Origin: Pseudomonas endophytica
GTDB taxonomy: Bacteria; Pseudomonadota; Gammaproteobacteria; Pseudomonadales; Pseudomonadaceae
Reading direction: 5' to 3'
Assembly: GCF_001411475.1 (NCBI RefSeq)
Contig: NZ_LLWH01000187.1
Coordinates: 1-64,000 of the forward strand
DNA length: 64,000 nt
This document shows positions 1 to 7,493 of the stretch, in pieces. The translations under genes and the position numbers were made by a program. Every line of letters starts with the position of its first letter. Within the stretch, counting starts at the first letter, position 1. The notes under the pieces were generated by a model. That model did no database searches and had not been told where the DNA came from. It saw only the letters and a list, made by a program, of their open reading frames with translations.

Positions 1-225
1 ATCGGTCGGTCCGGTATTGCGCACTTTGACCTTGGTCACCGGGCGGTCTTCGTTGAAGGTGATTGGGGTACTGGCGTAGACGACGCCGCCTAGCGGCACA
101 TTGTCTTCTTGGCCTTTTTGTACGCCACCTGGATCTTTGGCGTGAGGGATGTGATGTTGCGGATGGGTGTCTTGGTGCGGGCTGGCTGGCGCGGCAGCAG
201 GGGCGGCGGTTTTTTTGGTGCTCAT
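1..225 (-). CDS. ureB: Urease subunit beta (UreB), truncated by window edge
   Basis: The first 75 codons of a urease beta subunit are present; the rest lies beyond position 1. Residues about 44-72 (PLGGVVYASTPITFNEDRP onwards, ending at VRNTG) match the conserved beta-subunit start, which forms part of the structural scaffold of the cytoplasmic nickel urease hydrolysing urea to ammonia and carbonate. Residues 1-43 are an unusual extension: an Ala/Pro/Lys-rich start followed by a His-rich stretch (SPHQDTHPQHHIPHAKDPGG). The ATG at 225 has a GAGGAATTC ribosome-binding region just upstream. It follows ureA by 50 bp on the same strand, so the two are probably co-transcribed, with ureC expected outside the window. 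Confidence 0.9.
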   Translation of the reverse strand, partial: MSTKKTAAPAAAPASPHQDTHPQHHIPHAKDPGGVQKGQEDNVPLGGVVYASTPITFNEDRPVTKVKVRNTGPTD

Positions 226-275
226 GACGAATTCCTCAAAACGGGTCTGTTTGCGTTAACCGGCTAAGCCAGCCG

Positions 276-578
276 TCACTTGATCGGGTCGTGAACTGTG
301 ACCAGACGGCTGCCATCGGTAAAAATCGCTTCAACTTGAACGTTCGGAATCAGTTCGCTAACGCCATCCATGACATCGTCTTTGGTCAGTACCTTGCTGG
401 CTTCTGTCATGACGTCTTCAACCGACTTGCCATCGCGGGCGCCTTCCAGCGCGGTCACGGTGATGATTGACACGGCCTCTGGGTAGTTCAACTTCAAGCC
501 ACGCGCTTTGCGTCGCAGAGCCACGTCCGACAGGGTGTAAATCATCAGTTTGTCGATCTCTCGGGGGGTGAGCTGCAT
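276..578 (-). CDS. ureA: Urease subunit gamma (UreA)
   Basis: A full-length 100-residue urease gamma subunit, the usual size for the family. The start [20 protein letters not shown] and the internal [17 protein letters not shown] and [13 protein letters not shown] stretches are diagnostic. The gamma chain packs against the alpha catalytic subunit in the cytoplasmic urease complex and has no metal ligands itself. The ATG is preceded by a strong AGGAGG site. It is the first gene of the urease operon on the minus strand. No ureD/ureH accessory gene lies upstream; an FUSC gene does, so accessory genes must be downstream or elsewhere. Confidence 0.96.
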   Translation of the reverse strand: MQLTPREIDKLMIYTLSDVALRRKARGLKLNYPEAVSIITVTALEGARDGKSVEDVMTEASKVLTKDDVMDGVSELIPNVQVEAIFTDGSRLVTVHDPIK

Positions 579-1066
579 AAGCCCTCCTGTTAACAGTGCG
601 ATAAATGTGAATGTTCAGAGCGCGAGCCAAGGCTCAAATAGGCGCCTGACGGCAGGTTGAATGGGGCAAACAACAGGCAAGGTGATTTCCCCGAGAACAC
701 AATCGGCTTCATGTCAGGCGCAAATCGAGTCCCAATGCGTGGGGTGGTCTGCTTCATCGGCTCAACCGCTCAAGTCCATTTAGGTGGGGGCGATCTGAGC
801 CTAGACCATATTTTTTGAGTGGCGAGTATGAATGGCGCTTTTTGTGAAATTGTGTTTCCGGTGAAAGTAGCTTCTTTTTTATTTTGCATTTAAATAACTT
901 CTTTAAAAACAATAAGATATCGCTTTAAAACGAATCGTATTAGGCGTTACGTACGAGTGATCTTTGCCAGAAAAACTTCTCTCTGTAAAAAATCTATTTC
1001 TCTCGTACGAAATTTGCATCTGCGTACGTAGGACGTATCTGAAAAGTACGATGGCAAGAGCCGAAG
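579..1066. promoter_or_regulatory. AT-rich leader upstream of urease genes with CGTACG repeats
   Basis: A 488-bp non-coding stretch that should hold the urease promoter reading leftwards. Positions about 840-1030 are strongly AT-rich. Four TACG-type sites cluster at about 946-1053 (TACGTACGA, TCGTACGAAA, GCGTACGTAGG, AAAGTACGAT), two of them perfect TACGTA/CGTACG palindromes. An inverted repeat GCGCCTGAC / GTCAGGCGC lies at about 642-722. I found no convincing sigma-54 -24/-12 pair. No open reading frame here looks coding. Confidence 0.4.
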
Positions 1067-2167
1067 TTATTGAGCATGAGAGGCCTTAGGTTTGCGCTTA
1101 AACAGAGACGGATGCTTATGGTAAAGCGCGGCATGCAGTTGATCATTGAGCTCGGTCAACTGGCGAAGCATCTCCAGACTCAACCAGACGTAGGCGTAGA
1201 AAGAGGTTTGGATGTTGTTGCCGTCAGCGCAATGCAAAGCCAAGTCTTTGAGGTCGCGAGTGGTCTGGCGTAACTGGTCGCTGATTTCATTGTTGCCGAT
1301 GCCCATGCACAGCTTGTTTTGCAGCGATTCCAACGCCTGTGGGATCAAGCGTCGAACATCACGTAAGGCGGGTTCACTTTCGATTAGCTTATGGCTCTGC
1401 GCTGAGGACCAGTAAGCGTCGATCATCAGTGACAGGGTCGAAAAAATATCACGGTGGAGCATTTGTAATGCATGCAAAACAGCAGGCTTCAAGTGGCTTT
1501 CATGGCTGGCGGGAAGGGTATAAGCCCGCAGTTTTATGATCTTGTCCAGTTCATCCTTTAACTGATCATCAAGGTTGGGCCGCTCCAAGGTCTTCAGCGA
1601 GAAGTAAGCCAAGTACAAGCGGTTCAGGTTGGCTAGGCTCTCACTGAATTTTATCCGCATGTCGGTGAAGGCACGCTGCGGATAGAGGCTGGTGTACAGC
1701 ATCGCCAGTACCGAGCCTGCCATGACATAGAGGCTGCGTTGGATGGCGGAATCCATATCATTGGGCGGCGAGCAACTGACAATTGCCAAGGTCGAAGCAA
1801 TGAGCAGGGCCATGTAGGGATGTTTGCCAAGAGTGAGGTAGCCGGCGACAAACATGAGCAGTGCACACCACAGCAGCATGGCTGATAAGGCATAGGTTTC
1901 GAGGTACAGGGCTATCAGCCCGGACACGGCGCCTATCACTGTTCCGCCGGTTCTTTGCAGAGCCCTTGAAAAGACGTTACCCCAATACGGTTGCGGTCCC
2001 ATCACGATCAACAGAGTAATCAGGATCCAAACGCCGCCGTCCAGTTTGAAATAACGAATCACGGCAAAGGTGACCAGAAACGCCAAACTGATGCGCACCG
2101 CGTGAATCCAGCGATAGTACCGACACGTCAGCTGCTCTAGGTTTGATATCTTTTTACCCAACTGCAT
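1067..2167 (-). CDS. FUSC-family inner-membrane protein
   Basis: A 366-residue membrane protein of the fusaric-acid-resistance/aromatic acid exporter (FUSC, YccS/AaeB-like) type. Five to six hydrophobic helices occupy roughly residues 24-165, with the family-typical pattern GGVWILITLLIVMGPQ and RTGGTVIGAVSGL; the C-terminal 200 residues are a hydrophilic, helical cytoplasmic domain. At 366 residues it has one membrane half plus one soluble domain, about half the size of YccS (two repeats), so it may act as a dimer. These proteins are thought to export aromatic or weak organic acids; the substrate here is unknown. It stands alone, upstream of the urease operon on the same strand but 488 bp away. 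Confidence 0.8.
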   Translation of the reverse strand: MQLGKKISNLEQLTCRYYRWIHAVRISLAFLVTFAVIRYFKLDGGVWILITLLIVMGPQPYWGNVFSRALQRTGGTVIGAVSGLIALYLETYALSAMLLWCALLMFVAGYLTLGKHPYMALLIASTLAIVSCSPPNDMDSAIQRSLYVMAGSVLAMLYTSLYPQRAFTDMRIKFSESLANLNRLYLAYFSLKTLERPNLDDQLKDELDKIIKLRAYTLPASHESHLKPAVLHALQMLHRDIFSTLSLMIDAYWSSAQSHKLIESEPALRDVRRLIPQALESLQNKLCMGIGNNEISDQLRQTTRDLKDLALHCADGNNIQTSFYAYVWLSLEMLRQLTELNDQLHAALYHKHPSLFKRKPKASHAQ

Positions 2168-2332
2168 AGAAAGCCCAATCGCTGTGAGGGATTGGGCAGC
2201 CAGCGTAGTTCACGCTGTTACGATTGGCCATGTCTTGGCGGGCACTGTTCTTTTGGTAGGAGATTCCCTGTCGTCCAGACGTCGAGCTGTCACGCAGATA
2301 ACGGGGTAAGTCTGTAGTCGCTGACGAGGCAC

Positions 2333-2624
2333 AAAGCTGGCAGTCGTAACACCATCGAGCATGGTGTTTGGGTGCATCTCTGTTTTCGTAGGAGCTGGCG
2401 AAGCCTGCGATCTTTTGATCTTCTACTGCAACATCAAAAGATCGCAGCCTTCGGCAGCTCCTACGGGGGATATTTGTCTGGCAAGACACTCTATGTAAAA
2501 ACGGCTGGTAGTCGTGACACCATGCGCACGATGTTTGGGCGCATCTCTGTTTTTGTAGGAGCTGGCGCAGGCTGCGATTTTTTGATCTTTAAAGCATAAG
2601 ATCGCAGCCTACGGCAGCGCCTAA
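2333..2624. repeat. Tandemly duplicated REP-like palindrome unit
   Basis: Two imperfect palindromes of the Pseudomonas REP type: 2388-2464 (GTAGGAGCTGGCG ... GGCAGCTCCTAC) and 2555-2624 (same left arm, degenerate right arm). Each is preceded by the same roughly 55-bp flank beginning GCTGG(C/T)AGTCGT(A/G)ACACCAT and ending CATCTCTGTTTT, at 2336 and 2504, an offset of 168 bp. The flank plus palindrome has therefore been duplicated as a unit and has since diverged. Nothing in the 2168-2643 interval looks coding. Confidence 0.8.
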
Positions 2625-2643
2625 CCCTGTGTGCGTGAGGGGT

Positions 2644-3429
2644 TCAAATACTCGGATTTCGCCCGCCATTGACTGGCAAAACCACCCCCACGATGTAGCT
2701 TGCCCGGTCGCTGGCAAGAAATAGGGCAGCATCGGCCACTTCTTCTGGTTTGCCGTAACGTCCTAGCGGCACGCTGGCGACTCCGCGGGCCAGCGCTTCT
2801 TCCGGGGATATATTCAAGCGCTTGGCTTCTACCGCCACGGATTGCTCAACGCGGCCGGTCAAGGTATAGCCGGGGTTGATGGCGTTGATCCGAATGCCCT
2901 GCGCGGCATAGTGTTCGGCGGCGCCCACGGTTGCCAGCATCAAGGCGGCGTTAGCGGCGCCTCCAGACAAGTGAGTACTGGTGGGCACCTTGCCGCCAGA
3001 GCCGATGATATTGACGATCACCCCCTGACCACGTTGGCGCATCCCGGCCAGCACCGCTTGCTGGCTATTAACCACCGGAAAGTATTTGTCCTCCATGCCC
3101 GCGCGCAGCGCTTGGCCGTCAAGGTCTTGGGGGGCATAACGTTTAGCAGCTCCGGCGCTGTTTATCAGAATGTCGATCGGCCCGTTCTGGGCTTCGATGT
3201 CGGCGACCACTTGCACAGCATTTTCATACTCCGACAAATGGGCGGCATAGCCACTGGCCTTAATGCCGTCCTGCTCCAAGGTCTTAAGCGCATTTTCGAT
3301 GTTTACCTGGCTACGGGACACAATTACCACTCGGGCCTGCTCTAGCCCGAATGCGCGCGCGCAGGCTAGGCCGATGCCTTTGCTGCCGCCAGTGATGACC
3401 ACGAGTTTTTCACGCAGATTGAGATGCAT
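2644..3429 (-). CDS. SDR-family oxidoreductase-like protein lacking the catalytic YxxxK
   Basis: A 261-residue short-chain dehydrogenase/reductase fold. The cofactor-binding glycine motif GGSKGIG is at residues 14-20, the NSAG motif at 90-93, the active-site serine region IIGSGGK at 141-147, and a classical C-terminal GKPEEVADAALFLAS substrate lid at about 225-240. The position that should read YxxxK instead reads GGAAN (156-160), so both the catalytic tyrosine and lysine are absent. I know SDR subgroups with this substitution, but not their reaction. It is monocistronic on the minus strand, with no partner gene nearby. NAD(P) binding is likely; ordinary ketone reductase activity is doubtful. 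Confidence 0.85.
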   Translation of the reverse strand: MHLNLREKLVVITGGSKGIGLACARAFGLEQARVVIVSRSQVNIENALKTLEQDGIKASGYAAHLSEYENAVQVVADIEAQNGPIDILINSAGAAKRYAPQDLDGQALRAGMEDKYFPVVNSQQAVLAGMRQRGQGVIVNIIGSGGKVPTSTHLSGGAANAALMLATVGAAEHYAAQGIRINAINPGYTLTGRVEQSVAVEAKRLNISPEEALARGVASVPLGRYGKPEEVADAALFLASDRASYIVGVVLPVNGGRNPSI

Positions 3430-3582
3430 GCCTGGAATCCTAACGATGCGTTTAACGGGTGGGCATCATAGGCCCATTGCTGGTGTCTGGAGCAAGTCGG
3501 TTCTTGCAGGAACCAAGCCTGTGGCTGTCTATGACGTTAATGTAGGAAGAAGGGGGAGGCGAGGGGCTTGGAGCGCGGGAAT

Positions 3583-3621
3583 AAAAAAAGCCACTACCAT
3601 CATGGGGATCTGGTAGTGGCT
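3583..3621 (-). terminator. Strong intrinsic terminator on the minus strand
   Basis: A perfect 11-bp stem (AGCCACTACCA at 3589-3599 with TGGTAGTGGCT at 3611-3621) is followed, reading leftwards, by a run of seven T (A-tract 3583-3589 on the plus strand). It has no annotated protein gene to terminate: the nearest upstream sequence on that strand is non-coding up to the LysR gene, which runs the other way. Confidence 0.75.
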
Positions 3622-3725
3622 AAGATTCTCAACCAAAGAGAGCGTCAGGCATCTACCTGACGGCATGCAATTTACCTGTCTCCCGCTTAGTTAGCTAGCT
3701 AAGTAAATGGGATTCAGTTTTACCT
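3584..3725 (-). ncRNA. Candidate small RNA ending at the 3583 terminator
   Basis: The 392-bp gap 3430-3821 has no coding ORF but shows ordered structure on the minus strand: a short palindrome (CTTAG/CTAAG, 3686-3703), a 7-bp hairpin CGTCAGG/CCTGACG (3643-3662), a single-stranded-looking U-rich link, and then the 11-bp Rho-independent terminator with its U-tract. This is the architecture of an Hfq-type small RNA of about 120-140 nt. The 5' end is a guess, no promoter is clear to me, and I cannot assign it to a named Pseudomonas sRNA. Confidence 0.4.
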
Positions 3726-3821
3726 CGTGCGTAACAATGGTGCATCACTTGCCACTTTAGGGCAGGGCGTTATACGAGCAGGTTGTAGCCTCTGTGCGGG
3801 TTAAACGCTAACCTTGCGCCC

Positions 3822-4730
3822 ATGCAAATACCTGACTTGAATCTGCTGGTTGCCCTGAATGTCTTGCTCGAAGAGGGCTCTGTAGTGGGCGCGGCCCGAC
3901 GTATGAACCTGAGCGCTCCTGCCATGAGCCGAACCCTGACCCGCATCCGTGAAGTGTTGAACGACCCTATTTTGGTGCGTTCTGGGCGAGGATTAGTGCC
4001 TACTCCCCGGGCATTGGAGCTTCGCGAGCAGGTCCGAGGGGTTGTGGAATTGGCGCACGGCGTGTTCACCCAAAGCCAGGACAGCGATTTGCGCGCGCTG
4101 GAACGCACCTTCAGTATTCGTTCGAACGATGTGTTTTTTGGGGTCTATGGCGAAGCTTTACGTCAACGCATGGCGCTTGAGATGCCCAAGGCTACGTTGC
4201 GGGTCGTACCCGAAGGGTTCACCGATGATCAGGCACTAAATGAAGGTCGAATTGACCTGACCATCTGCGCCGCCAATAAGTTTTCTTCTGAAATTAAGGT
4301 GCAACAACTGTTTACTTGCCCTTTTGTAGGCTTAGCTCGAGAAGATCACCCCATCTTTGATCAGCCAATCACCGTGCAACGCTTTACCGAGTTTGATCAC
4401 ATTAGCGTTTCGCGTCGGGGTTTGCCCCGAGGGCCGATTGATTCAGTGCTGGCCGAGAGGGGACTTGAGCGTCGTGTGTCGTTCACCACGCCAACCTTTT
4501 ACTCAGCGATCTTTGCCCTGTCGTCCTCTAACCTCATTTTGCCGCTCATGCCCCAGTTATTGCTCAAGACGCTTGAGCCGATGGGTTTGAAACTGCGCGC
4601 CTTTGAACTGCCCATCACGCTGCAACCGGTCAACATTTTCCAAGCGTGGCATCCTCGCTTAGACAACGATCACGCCCATCGTTGGCTGCGCCGCACCCTC
4701 AAGAATTTTTGCGATAACGCCTGCGTATAA
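3822..4730 (+). CDS. LysR-family transcriptional regulator
   Basis: 302 residues, the standard LysR length. The N-terminal winged helix-turn-helix runs from residue 4 to about 65 (LNLLVALNVLLEEGSVVGAARRMNLS, then SRTLTRIREVLNDPILVRSGRGLVPTPRA), followed by the periplasmic-binding-protein-like effector domain. The N-terminus resembles the NodD/PcpR-like branch. It lies on the same strand and about 150 bp upstream of the efflux operon, so it probably controls that operon in response to an aromatic or toxic efflux substrate; this is inference from position. The effector is unknown. Confidence 0.9.
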   Translation: MQIPDLNLLVALNVLLEEGSVVGAARRMNLSAPAMSRTLTRIREVLNDPILVRSGRGLVPTPRALELREQVRGVVELAHGVFTQSQDSDLRALERTFSIRSNDVFFGVYGEALRQRMALEMPKATLRVVPEGFTDDQALNEGRIDLTICAANKFSSEIKVQQLFTCPFVGLAREDHPIFDQPITVQRFTEFDHISVSRRGLPRGPIDSVLAERGLERRVSFTTPTFYSAIFALSSSNLILPLMPQLLLKTLEPMGLKLRAFELPITLQPVNIFQAWHPRLDNDHAHRWLRRTLKNFCDNACV

Positions 4731-4884
4731 CCATGGATTGCGTTTGACGCACTCCACAGTTAGTTATTTGTCAATTTTTGTATCATTGCTGCTTGGTTAA
4801 ACTTTCTTCATCTAGTGTGAAGACGGAGTTGGCCATGGGTTGGCGTTTTAGGCGTGTGCGTGATTGGGTGCCGGGAGCTTGGCT

Positions 4885-6432
4885 GTGACCGCGTTGGCCG
4901 CGGGTTCGGTCGGCGTTACGGCGCCTGCTGCGGCTCCAGCGGTCAGTTCAGCATTTGGCCTGCGGATCATTACGGGTCTAGTTGGCGTGCTGCTGGCGGT
5001 ATTGGTGTCAGGTTTTAACGAAAACGTGACCAAAGTGGCGATGCCTGATATTCGCGGCGCTATGGGCATTGGTTACGACGAAAGTACTTGGTTGCTGGCG
5101 GTGTACTCCGCAACCTCGATCAGTGCCATGGCGTTTGCGCCGTGGTGTGCGGCAACATTTTCCCTGCGGCGGTTCACCTTGTGTGCGATTGGCGCATTTT
5201 TGCTGTTGGGCGTCCTCTGCCCATTGGCCCCAAACGTTTCTGTCTTGATGTTGCTACGCACCTTACAGGGGTTTGCCGGTGGCGCGTTGCCGCCCATGCT
5301 GATGTCGGTCGCGCTACGTTTTTTGCCCCCCAATATTCGCTTATATGGGTTGGGCAGTTACGCGCTGACCGCCACTTTTGGCCCCAGCTTTGGTACGCCA
5401 TTGTCGGCTTGGTGGGTGGAATACGCGGGTTGGCAGTGGGCGTTCTGGCAAGTCATTCCGTTAAGCCTGTTGGCTATGGCTTGTGTGGCCTGGGGGCTGC
5501 CGCAAGACCCGTTGCGTCTAGAGCGTTTTAAACAGTTTGACTGGCGTGGGCTGCTGCTCGGTATGCCCGGTTTGATCATGCTGGTGCTGGGGCTTGAGTT
5601 AGGCCAACGCCTGAACTGGTTTGAGTCGCAAATGATTCGGATCTTTATCGTGGGTGGGCTGGCCTTGTTGGTGCTGTTCTTCATCAATGAATGGTCGCAC
5701 CCGTTACCGTTCTTCAAGTTGCAATTACTGAAAATCCGCAACTTGTCCCACGCCTTGCTGACGTTGGCCGGGGTGCTGTTTGTGTTGTTGGCCGTGATTA
5801 AGATCCCGTCGAGCTACTTGGCGCAAATTCAGGGCTACCGGCCACTTGAAACCGCGCCGGTGATGCTGATGGTCGCTGTGCCACAGTTGATTGCGCTGCC
5901 GCTGGTGGTCGCCTTGTGCAACCTGCGCTGGGTCGATTGCCGTTGGGTACTGGCCACAGGTTTAGGGCTGCTGGCCTTGGCCTGTGTGCTCGGCTCAGAG
6001 GTGACTTCGGTGTGGAATCGCGAGAACTTTTACGCTTTACAGGCGATTCAAATCATTGCTCAACCAATGGCCGTGATCCCGCTGCTGATGCTGTCCACCG
6101 GCAGCCTAAACCCGGTTGATGGGCCTTTTGCTTCGGCGTGGTTCAACACAGTTAAAGGTTTTTCGGCAGTGGCCGCGGGCAGCGTGTTGCAAGTGCTGAC
6201 GGTCAATCGCGAGCATTTTCATTCGATGATGCTGGTGGACCGCGTGGGTAACTCGCCGCTGGTGTCGTCTGGGGTTGATCTGGCACGCCGCGTACACCAG
6301 CAGGCGATGGTGTTGAGCTCCTCAGATTTGTACCTGTGCATGGCAGGCGTAGCGGTTCTTTTGATTGTAATTATTCCTTTTGGCCCGACGCGGATTTATC
6401 CGCCGGGCACAGCGGTGGGAGCAGTGAAATGA
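4885..6432 (+). CDS. DHA2-family (EmrB-like) MFS drug efflux permease
   Basis: A 515-residue, 14-helix major facilitator protein. The first helices begin at about residue 20; the motif WLLAVYSATSISAMAFAP and the antiporter-type LRTLQGFAGGALPPMLM are typical of EmrB/FarB proteins. It is the proton-driven inner-membrane component of a tripartite pump with the next two genes. I chose the GTG at 4885, which has a GGGAG ribosome-binding site at 4873-4877; an in-frame TTG at 4864 lies directly behind a stop and lacks such a site. The stop overlaps the next start (ATGA at 6429), showing tight translational coupling. The substrate is unknown. Confidence 0.9.
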   Translation: MTALAAGSVGVTAPAAAPAVSSAFGLRIITGLVGVLLAVLVSGFNENVTKVAMPDIRGAMGIGYDESTWLLAVYSATSISAMAFAPWCAATFSLRRFTLCAIGAFLLLGVLCPLAPNVSVLMLLRTLQGFAGGALPPMLMSVALRFLPPNIRLYGLGSYALTATFGPSFGTPLSAWWVEYAGWQWAFWQVIPLSLLAMACVAWGLPQDPLRLERFKQFDWRGLLLGMPGLIMLVLGLELGQRLNWFESQMIRIFIVGGLALLVLFFINEWSHPLPFFKLQLLKIRNLSHALLTLAGVLFVLLAVIKIPSSYLAQIQGYRPLETAPVMLMVAVPQLIALPLVVALCNLRWVDCRWVLATGLGLLALACVLGSEVTSVWNRENFYALQAIQIIAQPMAVIPLLMLSTGSLNPVDGPFASAWFNTVKGFSAVAAGSVLQVLTVNREHFHSMMLVDRVGNSPLVSSGVDLARRVHQQAMVLSSSDLYLCMAGVAVLLIVIIPFGPTRIYPPGTAVGAVK

Positions 6433-7493
6433 GTACTTTAAGTGGGCGTAAGCCATTGGTGAGGGTGGGCGCGGGCATGCTGGCACTGGCCGTGTTGTAT
6501 GGGCTGTGGCGAATAGTGTTTGCCAGCAGTGCGCAACAAAGCACCAATGATGCGTATGTGAGTGCGGATTTCACCCTCATCGCGCCGAAAGTTGCCGGGT
6601 TTATTGATGAGGTACTGGTAGAGGATAACCAGCCGGTCAAGGCCGGACAGTTACTGGCGCGCATTGATGCACAGGACTATCAAGCCAGCCTGCAAGCCGC
6701 ACACGCCAGCGTCGCCACAGCGCAAGCCCAGCAGTTGAATGCGCAAGCGATGCTCCAACGTCAGCGCTCGCTGATTGAACAGGCCAAGGCCACGGTCGAT
6801 GCTGACTTGGCACAGGTGGAGTTTGCCGAGCATGAGTTGTTGCGCTATCAGCACTTGGCTGGGCAAGGTGCTGGTACGTTGCAAAATTCGCAGCAGGCAA
6901 AAAACCGCTCGCAAACAGCGCGTGCGCAATTGGCGCAGCACAAGGCCGCACTGGAGGCTGCCCGTCAACAAACCCAAGTATTGGCCGCCCAACACACGGC
7001 GGCTGAGGCTTCGGTGCATTATGCCCAAGCATTGCAGGCGCGTGCTGAGCTGGAGTTGTCTTACACCCAATTGGTGGCTCCGTTTGACGGGGTCGTCGGG
7101 CGTCGTAGCGTGCGCAAAGGGGCTTACGTCAAACCGGGCGATACGTTGCTGGCGGTAGTGCCCGTGGCCAAGGCTTACGTGGTGGCCAACTTTCTTGAAC
7201 ATCAGATGACCCACATGAGCCCAGGTCAGCGGGTCACGGTATCGGTCGATACCTTCCCCGGCGAGCTATTACACGGCACCGTCGACAGTATTGCTCCGGC
7301 CACAGGGGTGACGTTTGCCGCCATAGCACCGGATAACGCAACGGGCAACTTCACCAAAGTGGTTCAGCGTATCCCGGTCAAAATCACTCTGGACCCTCAA
7401 CAGCCGCTGACACAACAACTGCGCTTGGGTATGTCTGTGGATGCCTCTGTCGACACCGCAAGCACTTCAGGGCAGCAGGTCAGCGCACGATGA
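6429..7493 (+). CDS. HlyD-family periplasmic adaptor (EmrA-like)
   Basis: A 354-residue membrane-fusion protein with an N-terminal anchor helix (about residues 12-30), a first lipoyl half (about 45-80, APKVAGFIDEVLVEDNQPVKAGQLLARID), a long Ala/Gln-rich coiled-coil hairpin (about 85-210) and the returning lipoyl and beta-barrel domains (LVAPFDGVVGRRSVRKGAYV, then FLEHQMTHMSPGQRV). It links the EmrB-like pump to the outer-membrane channel. An upstream in-frame extension exists, but the ATG at 6429 overlaps the permease stop and gives the canonical EmrA start. Its own stop overlaps the next gene by ATGA. Confidence 0.93.
   Translation: MSTLSGRKPLVRVGAGMLALAVLYGLWRIVFASSAQQSTNDAYVSADFTLIAPKVAGFIDEVLVEDNQPVKAGQLLARIDAQDYQASLQAAHASVATAQAQQLNAQAMLQRQRSLIEQAKATVDADLAQVEFAEHELLRYQHLAGQGAGTLQNSQQAKNRSQTARAQLAQHKAALEAARQQTQVLAAQHTAAEASVHYAQALQARAELELSYTQLVAPFDGVVGRRSVRKGAYVKPGDTLLAVVPVAKAYVVANFLEHQMTHMSPGQRVTVSVDTFPGELLHGTVDSIAPATGVTFAAIAPDNATGNFTKVVQRIPVKITLDPQQPLTQQLRLGMSVDASVDTASTSGQQVSAR

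Noticed and set aside
579-1066. Sigma-54 promoter for the urease operon
   Set aside because: No pair matching TGGC...TGC with correct spacing on the minus strand.
6651-7214. 187-codon minus-strand frame inside the HlyD-family gene
   Set aside because: Antisense shadow of the coiled-coil region of a clear adaptor protein.
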